A stretch of 64,000 bases of DNA, taken from contig NC_015496.1 in NCBI RefSeq assembly GCF_000212355.1, positions 248,001 to 312,000 of the forward strand, written 5' to 3'. Below, in pieces: positions 51,318 to 58,182 of the stretch (position 1 is its first letter; every line of letters begins with the position of its first letter). This stretch comes from Dokdonia sp. 4H-3-7-5. Lineage in GTDB: Bacteria > Bacteroidota > Bacteroidia > Flavobacteriales > Flavobacteriaceae. Below the pieces are notes generated by a model that was given only the letters and a program-made list of their open reading frames with translations, searched no databases and was not told the origin of the DNA. Position numbers and translations under genes: made by a program.

Positions 51318-51635
51318 ATGAAAAAACCAAGTAACCTAAGACGCGTCATTGTAGACTATGCAAAACTCAATGATGATATATTAAATTTACTAGTAGCAAA
51401 GTATCCAGATGGATATGAGTCTCATCATATTATCTCTTTTAAAAATGCTCAAGGTGAGATGGTAGATTGTGTAGAAGTAACTACAGAAGACACCTTGTAC
51501 CTTGTTAAAGTAAGTAAGCGCCTAGTTGTGGCGATGGAGGACTTTGACCAAGATGAGTATGACGATGATGATACGGATGATGACGATCTAGATCTCGATA
51601 TAGAAGACGAGGATCAAGAAGAACGAGAGGATTAA
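51318..51635 (+). CDS. Small protein with highly acidic tail, polyamine cluster
   Basis: 105 aa from ATG 51318; a GTG start 11 codons earlier is possible but less likely. The N-terminal 75 residues start MKKPSNLRRVIVDYAKLNDD and look like a compact alpha/beta domain (ILNLLVAKYPDGYESHHIIS, CVEVTTEDTLYLVKVSKRLV). The last 30 residues are almost all Asp/Glu. Relatives in Flavobacteria are sometimes labelled DNA primase, for which I see no motif. It lies 38 bases after the DHS-like gene and is probably in the same operon. The function is unknown. Confidence 0.75.
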   Translation: MKKPSNLRRVIVDYAKLNDDILNLLVAKYPDGYESHHIISFKNAQGEMVDCVEVTTEDTLYLVKVSKRLVVAMEDFDQDEYDDDDTDDDDLDLDIEDEDQEERED

Positions 51636-51661
51636 AAATAATTGCAATTATTTAAAAAAAA

Positions 51662-51746
51662 TGTAACACCTTTTGTAACATTCTTATCTCCCACTACGTA
51701 TAAGGTATAGGGTAAAATCCTAGATTGGGAAATCTATTTGATAGTG
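51662..51746 (+). promoter_or_regulatory. Direct repeats and hairpin-rich leader of the 51798 gene
   Basis: TGTAACA occurs twice (51662-51668 and 51674-51680, 12-base period). Downstream CCACTA (51691-51696) and TAGTGG (51741-51746) bracket an inner hairpin TAGATT-GGGA-AATCTA. This is a possible regulator site plus a structured leader; no known family was recognised. Confidence 0.35.
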
Positions 51747-51797
51747 GTCGCACACGCGGCAATTTTAAATTAACAACACTTTTTAATTTACACTATT

Positions 51798-52100
51798 ATG
51801 AAAACAATGTTTATTGCCCTTTTTACAGTGGTTACACTAGCTCTTAATGTACAGACAACAGATAGCGTTACCGCTACTTTTACTGGCTATGCAGAAGGTA
51901 CGTTCTATTTTGAAGATGCAGATGAGCTTACACATTCTTTTGATGCCATGAGTGATGCTGCTGCAAAGCAATTTGATCTTACTACTGAGGCGTTTCAAGG
52001 GCAAATGTTTAAAGTAACGTACACTACAACTTCAGAGATTAATGAAGATGATGAGGAGTATGAAGTACTTTCTATTACTGCTCTTGAGTTAATTAAATAA
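51798..52100 (+). CDS. Small secreted acidic protein
   Basis: 100 aa with a signal peptide (MKTMFIALFTVVTLALNVQT). The mature part is a small beta-rich acidic domain (ATFTGYAEGTFYFEDADELT, MFKVTYTTTSEINEDDEEYE). It resembles short flavobacterial hypothetical secreted proteins. A good terminator follows, so it is its own transcript. The function is unknown. Confidence 0.7.
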   Translation: MKTMFIALFTVVTLALNVQTTDSVTATFTGYAEGTFYFEDADELTHSFDAMSDAAAKQFDLTTEAFQGQMFKVTYTTTSEINEDDEEYEVLSITALELIK

Positions 52101-52119
52101 GCTCAATAACTTTATAACC

Positions 52120-52155
52120 ATAGGGCAGTTGGTAATACCTTCTGCCCTATTTTTA
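52120..52155 (+). terminator. Terminator of the small secreted protein gene
   Basis: ATAGGGCAG pairs with CTGCCCTAT across a 13-base loop, followed by a T-run. Confidence 0.7.
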
Positions 52156-52166
52156 TGGATTTAATG

Positions 52167-52186
52167 TACGCTTTCGCGAAAGCGGT
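52167..52186. repeat. Dispersed palindrome, intergenic, 18/20 match
   Basis: Between the terminator and the threonine-synthase-like gene, 47 bases before that gene's ATG. Confidence 0.88.
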
Positions 52187-52233
52187 ATTCCCTCCACACT
52201 AAGTAGCACTCCACAAGTTTAAGTTTTAAAATT

Positions 52234-53295
52234 ATGAATCTTAAAGACGGTGTAAAATCATCAGACAATAAAGTATCCTCAGAAGCGATGGCACTTAGTC
52301 TGTTTGTAAAAGACACCACAAAATCACTTACAGACCGTTTAGAATCTTACGAAGACATTATCAACTTAGAAGTAGGCGATACGGGTCTTACAAGAGCAAA
52401 ATCTCTTGAACGTGAGTTTGATATTAGACAATTATACATCAAATACGAGGGTGATAACCCTACGGGAACACAAAAAGATAGAATTGCCTTTGCACAAGTT
52501 TATGATGCGCTGCGCAGAGATTTTCACACCATGTCACTCGCCACCTGCGGTAACTACGGTGTCGCAGTTGCACTTGCTGCAAAGTTAGGCGGAATTGCTT
52601 GTAACATTTACATCCCAGAGTCCTATCACACAGATCGTATCATAGAGATGGAACGTCTAGGAGCTACGATTTTTAGGCTACAAGGTAGTTATGAGGAGGT
52701 AGTTACTGCCAGCAGCAAACTAGCACAAGAACATGAATGGTATGACGCAAATCCTGGAGGTGCAAACACACCGTTACAGATATCTGCATACTCACAAATT
52801 GCTGTAGAGATTGTAGATGAGCTGGGTGATGCGCCACAGTATTGTGCTGCTCCAGTATCTAATGGAACTTTATTTGCTGGGATTTATAGAGGCTTTGTGA
52901 GTTTATACAAACGAGGTAAAACCTCTCGCATTCCTAAAATGATTGCAGCTTCTTCTACAGGTAAAAATCCTATTATTCAATCTCATAAAGAAGGACTAGA
53001 CCACTGTCGTGATCTTGATCCAGATAAGATTAAAGAAACTAAGTACAATGAGCCACTTATAAACTGGCACAGCTTTGATGGAGAGGAAGCTCTGTATGCT
53101 ATCCAGCAATCTGATGGAAAAGCATTTAACATTAGTGATAAAAAAATGCGAGAGATGAGTACGCTCCTACTTAAAAAAGAGGGACTACGCATTCTTCCTG
53201 CATCAACTGCTGGGCTTATCGCTCTCTTAGAACTTGATGAGAAGGAGAACCTCGCTCCAGATCGTTTTGTAGCAGTACTTACCGCAAAAAATTAA
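52234..53295 (+). CDS. Threonine synthase-like PLP-dependent enzyme
   Basis: 353 aa, fold-type II PLP enzyme: GDTGLTRAKSLEREF, the Lys loop YEGDNPTGTQKDRIAF, ATCGNYGVAVALAAKLGGIA, APVSNGTLFAGIYRGF (phosphate/Gly site), ILPASTAGLIALLEL. The sequence is nearest to threonine synthase. However, it lies in a unit with DUF1611 and epimerase-type genes instead of thrA/thrB, so another amino-acid lyase, dehydratase or racemase role is possible. The stop-to-start distance to the DUF1611 gene is 60 bases. Confidence 0.75.
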   Translation: MNLKDGVKSSDNKVSSEAMALSLFVKDTTKSLTDRLESYEDIINLEVGDTGLTRAKSLEREFDIRQLYIKYEGDNPTGTQKDRIAFAQVYDALRRDFHTMSLATCGNYGVAVALAAKLGGIACNIYIPESYHTDRIIEMERLGATIFRLQGSYEEVVTASSKLAQEHEWYDANPGGANTPLQISAYSQIAVEIVDELGDAPQYCAAPVSNGTLFAGIYRGFVSLYKRGKTSRIPKMIAASSTGKNPIIQSHKEGLDHCRDLDPDKIKETKYNEPLINWHSFDGEEALYAIQQSDGKAFNISDKKMREMSTLLLKKEGLRILPASTAGLIALLELDEKENLAPDRFVAVLTAKN

Positions 53296-53355
53296 CTACT
53301 ACCAGCAGTCGCTGGATATAACTTTAAAACATACCTGTTTAGTCAGGACACATAT

Positions 53356-54429
53356 ATGAAAAAATCAATAGATGGAAATGCTCTTGTATACTGTCAAGGC
53401 GCTTTTAACACTCCAAACGGAAAAACTGCTCACGGCTTAGTGCGCTTTACAGAACGTTATAATGTCGTGGGAATTATAGATAGTACGTATACTGGCAAAG
53501 ATGCTGGCGAAGTGCTGGACGGGAAACCTAATGGAATACTAATTTTTGAAAACATCGAGACTGCTATTTCATCATTACAAGGCGAAAAAGAGTTTCCTAA
53601 ATCACTTGTGATCGGTCTTGCGCCTGATGGTGGGCGTCTTCCTAAGGAAGCAAGAGCAACTATTGCAACAGCGATTAAACAAGGCTGGAATATCGATAGT
53701 GGTCTGCATGATTTCCTTACTAATGATGAGCATCTTGTAGCGCTAAGTAAGGAGCACAACATTCAAATACGTGACGTGCGTAAAACTCCAGATCGCGACA
53801 CCCTTCATTTTTTCTCCGGCGAAATAGAAAAAGTAAACTGCCTTAAGATTGCTGTTTTAGGTACAGATAGCGCTATTGGTAAACGAACAACCTCATGGTT
53901 AATCGTACACGGACTACGCAACGGCGGAAAAAAAGCGGAGATGATTGGTACCGGTCAAACTGCGTGGATGCAAGGAGCAAAATACAGCATGGTAATGGAT
54001 AGCTGCATTAACGACTTTGTGTCTGGAGAGATAGAGCACGCAGTAGTGAGTGCATACAATAATGAGCAACCTGATGTAATCGTGATAGAAGGCCAAGGAA
54101 GTCTTATGAACCCAGCATACCCTGGAGGATTTGAAATACTTGCAGCTGGAAGACCAGATTATGTAATCTTACAACACGCTCCTACACGTCTGGAATATGA
54201 TGGATTCCCTGGCTATAAATTGCACACATTACAAGAGCAGATTAATGCCATCGAGGTAATCTCTGGCAAGAAGGTCATTGCGGTGACAGTAAACCACGAG
54301 AATATGACACCAGAACAAATTGAACCAGCTTGTAAAGCGATTACAGACGAGACAGGCCTTCCCGCTTTTGATGTACTTGCTCATGGCGTAGAAGGGTTGA
54401 TAAAGGTTCTTGAACAACACATTAAGTAA
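53356..54429 (+). CDS. DUF1611 family protein, DgcN-like
   Basis: 357 aa, cytosolic. The N-terminal Rossmann-like part (GLVRFTERYNVVGIIDSTYT, KSLVIGLAPDGGRLPKEARA) is followed by a P-loop-like domain (IAVLGTDSAIGKRTTSWLIV, IGTGQTAWMQGA, VIVIEGQGSLMNPAYPGG). This is the DUF1611 architecture; one member, DgcN, was described as a D-glutamate N-acetyltransferase acting with the enolase-superfamily DgcA. The next gene, three bases on, is exactly such an enolase-superfamily enzyme, so the pair matches dgcN-dgcA. The substrate here is unproven. Confidence 0.78.
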   Translation: MKKSIDGNALVYCQGAFNTPNGKTAHGLVRFTERYNVVGIIDSTYTGKDAGEVLDGKPNGILIFENIETAISSLQGEKEFPKSLVIGLAPDGGRLPKEARATIATAIKQGWNIDSGLHDFLTNDEHLVALSKEHNIQIRDVRKTPDRDTLHFFSGEIEKVNCLKIAVLGTDSAIGKRTTSWLIVHGLRNGGKKAEMIGTGQTAWMQGAKYSMVMDSCINDFVSGEIEHAVVSAYNNEQPDVIVIEGQGSLMNPAYPGGFEILAAGRPDYVILQHAPTRLEYDGFPGYKLHTLQEQINAIEVISGKKVIAVTVNHENMTPEQIEPACKAITDETGLPAFDVLAHGVEGLIKVLEQHIK

Positions 54430-54432
54430 TCA

Positions 54433-55494
54433 ATGAAAATCACAAACGTTAGTTACGAGCGGCTAGAACTTACACTCACTGCACCTTATACGATTGCTTA
54501 TGAGACTGTATCGCAGGCAACTAATTTTATTCTCAAAATAGAGACAGACAGCAACAACATAGGTTTAGGTTGCGCTGCTCCAGATCTTGAGGTAACTAAG
54601 GAAACTGGTGATGATGTGGCTAGAGCGCTAGACCTTGTGATCATTCCATATCTTAAAGGTAAAAATGCACTCAACTATGCGCGCATTCTTGATGAGTTAA
54701 AACCACTGCTCAGCGTTATCTCCTCTGCGCTGGCGATGGTGGACATGGCGTTGCTAGACATTGCTTCAAAAAAGATGAATGTGCCGCTTTATCAATTTTT
54801 AGGCGGTTATCGTGATAGTATTGCAACGAGTATTACAATAGGTATTTTAAGTGTAGAAGAGACTTTGAAGCAAGCTCAAGAATATGTAGACCAAGGATTT
54901 ACAATTATTAAGCTCAAAGGAGGATTATCGCTGGAGGAGGATGTAGAAAAAATACACCGCTTGCGCGAAAATCATCCACACCTCACCCTACGTTTTGATG
55001 GAAACCAAGGCTACACCGTAGCGCAAGCTGTGACATTTGTTGAACAAACAAGAGCGTCTCGCATAGAGATACTCGAACAACCTACCCTAGTCGCAGACGA
55101 AGAAAAACTAGGAGAAGTAACGAGAAAAGTTCACATCCCAGTTATGGCAGATGAAAGTTTAAAATCACTGAAAGATGCCTTTAGACTTGCTCAAAACAGC
55201 CGTATGAATATGGTAAATATCAAGATTCAAAAGGTAGGTGGCATTATGGAAGCAATGCATATCAACTCTGTAGCGAGAGCTGCTGGACTAGAAGCAATGA
55301 TAGGCTGTATTGATGAGTGTAGACTTGGCATTTCCTCAGGATTGCACTTTGCATTATCTCGTCCTAATACAGTGTATGCAGATCTTGATGGACATCTAGA
55401 TTTTGAGAATGATCCTTTTAAAGGATTGTTTAGCCTAGAGAAAGGAATCTTAAGACCTAATGGAAAAGCTGGCTTGGGATTGAGTGATTTTTAG
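54433..55494 (+). CDS. Enolase-superfamily epimerase (dipeptide epimerase / DgcA-like)
   Basis: 353 aa. A muconate-lactonizing-like enolase subgroup: N-terminal cap, then the barrel with KxK (FTIIKLKGG, about 158), metal ligands RFDGNQG, ILEQP and VMADES, the second base NIKIQKVGG (Lys), and the family end YADLDGHLDF. Its relatives are L-Ala-D/L-Glu dipeptide epimerases and the N-acetyl-D-glutamate racemase DgcA. Adjacency to a DUF1611 gene favours the second, while murein-peptide recycling remains an alternative. It starts three bases after the DUF1611 stop. Confidence 0.85.
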   Translation: MKITNVSYERLELTLTAPYTIAYETVSQATNFILKIETDSNNIGLGCAAPDLEVTKETGDDVARALDLVIIPYLKGKNALNYARILDELKPLLSVISSALAMVDMALLDIASKKMNVPLYQFLGGYRDSIATSITIGILSVEETLKQAQEYVDQGFTIIKLKGGLSLEEDVEKIHRLRENHPHLTLRFDGNQGYTVAQAVTFVEQTRASRIEILEQPTLVADEEKLGEVTRKVHIPVMADESLKSLKDAFRLAQNSRMNMVNIKIQKVGGIMEAMHINSVARAAGLEAMIGCIDECRLGISSGLHFALSRPNTVYADLDGHLDFENDPFKGLFSLEKGILRPNGKAGLGLSDF

Positions 55495-55520
55495 GGAATA
55501 ATTCTAACTGTAAAAATAAG

Positions 55521-55560
55521 CGTCTATTGTGATTCATACTTATCGCGGTAGACGTTTTTA
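55521..55560 (+). terminator. Weak terminator-like hairpin after the epimerase gene
   Basis: CGTCTA (55521-55526) pairs with TAGACG (55549-55554) across a large loop, followed by TTTTTA. Short stem, so only tentative. Confidence 0.35.
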
Positions 55561-55665
55561 TTATATTGAGATTTACAAATAAGCAGCAACTTATCAATCA
55601 CTTAAAGATTGATCGTGTTGATTATTCGGATTATGTCATAATTGTCAAGTATCAATTGGTAAATA

Positions 55666-56055
55666 TCATTCTTCAATATCATAAAATCTAAGATTCCATA
55701 AACCCCACCACATCATGACAGCTTCGGCTATCATTCCTGCGCCGTATTGTGGTGACCAGCCATCTAGAATGGTGCTGACTAGCCTTCCTCCTGCGAGACC
55801 ACCCATAAATAGTATGTTTACTATGGTTGCAGATCTCCAGTGGTTTTTATTAATAATACCATAAATCCAGTAACCACCAAAGGCGATGTAGATTCCCATA
55901 ATCGCTCTAAAGATATTCTTGAGCTCTAAGTCTCGAACTTCAAAACCAAATATATAAGGCAGTATAACACTGGGATGCGCTCCATAAATAAATGACATGG
56001 CTATCACAATACATGCAGATAGCGCTAGTTGTAAATTTTTAGGGAGCCTAGACAT
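55666..56055 (-). CDS. DUF4345 membrane protein
   Basis: 129 aa with four hydrophobic helices (about 9-27, 45-66, 75-93, 103-121). Conserved blocks HPSVILPYIFGFEV, NIFRAIMGIYIAFGGYWIYG and GLAGGRLVSTILDGWS match the DUF4345 family (about 130 aa) of unknown function. The start overlaps the cmk stop by one base (TAATG), so it is translated with cmk. Confidence 0.8.
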   Translation of the reverse strand: MSRLPKNLQLALSACIVIAMSFIYGAHPSVILPYIFGFEVRDLELKNIFRAIMGIYIAFGGYWIYGIINKNHWRSATIVNILFMGGLAGGRLVSTILDGWSPQYGAGMIAEAVMMWWGLWNLRFYDIEE

Positions 56056-56756
56056 TATCGATTAACGAGACGTTTTGCAATACGATCTTTTGCCAGTTGT
56101 AAGATAGTATGAAACTGATCTTCAATATTAGTTTCTGTATTGTCTATCTCAATAGCATCGGCTGCTTTTACGAGTGGAGAATCTTCACGAGTAGTATCTA
56201 TGTGATCTCGCTCTACTACGTTAGAAAGTACTGCTTCGTAACTCACTTTATCACCTCTTTCTACAAGCTCATTGTAACGACGCTTTGCACGCTCCTCTGC
56301 ACTAGCAGTCATAAATATTTTAAGCTCAGCTTTAGGAAATACTACGGTACCTATATCACGACCGTCCATCACGATTCCTTTTTCTTCTCCCATGCGTTGC
56401 TGCTGCTCTACAAGTTTAGCGCGCACTTCTGAGATGGTAGCTATAGGACTCACAAAGGAAGAAACTTCTAGGGTTCTTATGTACTTCTCAACATTCTTCC
56501 CGTTAAGACAAACCTCTGCTTTTCCAGAAGCGGTATCTCTTGTAAATGAAATCTCGATATCATCAAGCCTTTTTACTAGAGTTTCTTTGTCAAAAAAACC
56601 GTCGGAAATAAGGCTATTTTCCATTGCATATAAGGTTAGTGCGCGATACATTGCTCCAGTATCTACGTAAATGTATTCTAGCCAGTCTGCAAGTTGTTTG
56701 GCTACTGTACTTTTTCCTGTGGATGAATATCCGTCTATGGCAATGGTAATTTTCAA
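56055..56756 (-). CDS. cmk: Cytidylate kinase
   Basis: 233 aa. It phosphorylates CMP and dCMP with ATP. P-loop IAIDGYSSTGKSTVAKQLA, YVDTGAMYRALTLYA, GIVMDGRDIGTVVFPKAELK, the lid ASAEERAKRRYNEL, and RDHIDTTREDSPLVKAADAI. The apparent start codon is TTG at 56756, giving the family-typical MKITIAIDGYSSTG; no ATG fits, so a TTG start is likely real. A flavobacterial structured repeat lies upstream. Confidence 0.93.
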   Translation of the reverse strand: MKITIAIDGYSSTGKSTVAKQLADWLEYIYVDTGAMYRALTLYAMENSLISDGFFDKETLVKRLDDIEISFTRDTASGKAEVCLNGKNVEKYIRTLEVSSFVSPIATISEVRAKLVEQQQRMGEEKGIVMDGRDIGTVVFPKAELKIFMTASAEERAKRRYNELVERGDKVSYEAVLSNVVERDHIDTTREDSPLVKAADAIEIDNTETNIEDQFHTILQLAKDRIAKRLVNR

Positions 56757-56883
56757 GAGTATGTGTTTTACACAAAAATAGGAAAACGTATGCTAGTGCT
56801 TACCATATAGATTTAAAGATTATTTCTACTAGTATAGATGAGCATACTCGCTTCTTTAAATGGAAGAAAGCGACAGCATGACT

Positions 56884-56966
56884 CGCTAGCCCCGATTGCA
56901 ATGAAAATCCCGCAGTGTAGCGATAGCGCAACGAGGAATTGTAATGAAAAACGGGAAACCACCTTG
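56884..56966 (+). ncRNA. Structured element resembling flavobacterial GCCCCGATTG...GGGA repeat RNAs (flavo-1-like)
   Basis: The motif TAGCCCCGATTGCAATG at 56887-56903 is matched downstream by GGAATTGTAATGAAAAACGGGA. CCCG pairs with CGGG, and ATTGCAAT pairs with ATTGTAAT (one G-T), leaving an inner GC-rich arm. I recall this kind of element as common in Flavobacteriaceae intergenic regions and associate it with the flavo-1 RNA motif; the name is from memory. It lies between porQ (3' side) and cmk (5' side), so transcription direction is uncertain. Confidence 0.5.
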
Positions 56967-57007
56967 CAAATATGCACAAAATGGACTGCTCCTAAAATTG
57001 AAAAGAA

Positions 57008-58024
57008 TTATTGTAAGTCGATGCCTAGACCAAAAAAACTACTTGCCGCAGCGCTGTTGTAACGAGCATATGCATAATTGAAACGCATCTTGTTAATCTT
57101 GATTCCAAAGCCTGCACTGATACCAGCAAAACTACGCTGATTGATAATACGCAGCTCTTCACTCCTGCGGAAGTTGTAGCCCAGTCGCACGTTAAAACCA
57201 CCTTTAGGAAACAACTCTACGCCTACAATCGCGTGACGAATTACATTATCGAGAATTCCTATTTTTTCTGTGGTGGTATTGCCGTCAAGATCTGTGGTAC
57301 CTCTAGCTTCATTTTCGAAGGCGATGTTCCATAATTGAAGGTTTTCTAGCGTGACATGCCAGCGTATAGGCACGTTAGGTAAAATCTGAGAAATACCAGC
57401 GTCTACCTCTAGCGGAAGCTTCTCAAAAGTATCTACATAGGGTGTAAACTGGGTTCCTATATTACGTACCACTAATGCTGCATTGAGATCCCAATCTTCG
57501 TAATTATAGGTAAGTCCAAGATCTATCGCTCCTCCCGCCGAAGAATACTCGGCTAATGTGGAGGTGATTAATTTTACGTTTGCCCCTACGTGAAAATCTG
57601 TGTACGGAATATTAAGCGCGTAACCCAATGAAAGCGACGCCTCACTACCACCAAAATCTCCAGTAGAGTTCCCATTCTCATCCCTACCATCAAAGGTTCC
57701 ATAATTTACGTAAGTGATTCCCGCATGCAAGACCTGCGTGCGTCTATCCCATAAATAGGCATAAGATGCCGTCCCATAATTGATGTCTGCCAGATAATTT
57801 ACATAGTTTACAGAAAGCTGATTATCCATCCTATAATTAATGTTGGCTGGATTATAGAGCGCAGAGTCTGGGTCGTAGTCGTAGTTTGTAATGATTTTCC
57901 CTCCTAAAGCAGCTTGCCTGGGAGATGACATCAAATTGAGAAACTGATAGGTAGCACGTCCTCCTAACTGGCTATAAGCCGTTAGTGAACACGCAAACAA
58001 CAATAAAAAGAGTCTCTTTTTCAT
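57008..58024 (-). CDS. porQ: Type IX secretion system protein PorQ
   Basis: 338 aa. The signal peptide (MKKRLFLLLFACSLTAYSQ) is followed by an outer-membrane barrel of the PorQ/PorV type: YQFLNLMSSPRQAALGGKII, DSALYNPANI, LSVNYVNYLADINYGTASYA, HAIVGVELFPKGGFNVRLGY, and a C-terminus ending in aromatic-rich strands. PorQ belongs to the outer-membrane machinery that exports and attaches cargo with type IX C-terminal domains. Length is typical. It is probably monocistronic and ends a minus-strand group after lon. Confidence 0.88.
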   Translation of the reverse strand: MKKRLFLLLFACSLTAYSQLGGRATYQFLNLMSSPRQAALGGKIITNYDYDPDSALYNPANINYRMDNQLSVNYVNYLADINYGTASYAYLWDRRTQVLHAGITYVNYGTFDGRDENGNSTGDFGGSEASLSLGYALNIPYTDFHVGANVKLITSTLAEYSSAGGAIDLGLTYNYEDWDLNAALVVRNIGTQFTPYVDTFEKLPLEVDAGISQILPNVPIRWHVTLENLQLWNIAFENEARGTTDLDGNTTTEKIGILDNVIRHAIVGVELFPKGGFNVRLGYNFRRSEELRIINQRSFAGISAGFGIKINKMRFNYAYARYNSAAASSFFGLGIDLQ

Positions 58025-58111
58025 TAATCAGTACTGCATCATGATACATAACGATTGCAATGATAGTATATTTTGAGAGGGATGGGAAATAAATAGAACT
58101 ATAGGATAAAG

Positions 58112-58144
58112 AAAAAGGGAAACTCGTAATGAGTTTCCCTTTTA
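58112..58144. terminator. Bidirectional terminator between lon and porQ
   Basis: AAAAGGGAAACTC pairs with GAGTTTCCCTTTT around GTAAT. It ends the lon transcript on the minus strand. Confidence 0.85.
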
Positions 58145-58151
58145 TAATTTT

Positions 58152-58171
58152 TACGCTTTCGCGAAAAATTG
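58152..58171. repeat. Dispersed palindrome half-site downstream of lon
   Basis: TACGCTTTCGCGAAAAATTG: left arm and core intact. It lies 12 bases past the lon stop, before its terminator. Confidence 0.65.
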
Positions 58172-58182
58172 ACAATCTAACC

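Noticed and set aside
101-58171. Palindrome copies as intrinsic terminators or IS ends
   Set aside because: They lack T-tracts, occur inside genes, and no transposase or target duplications are seen.
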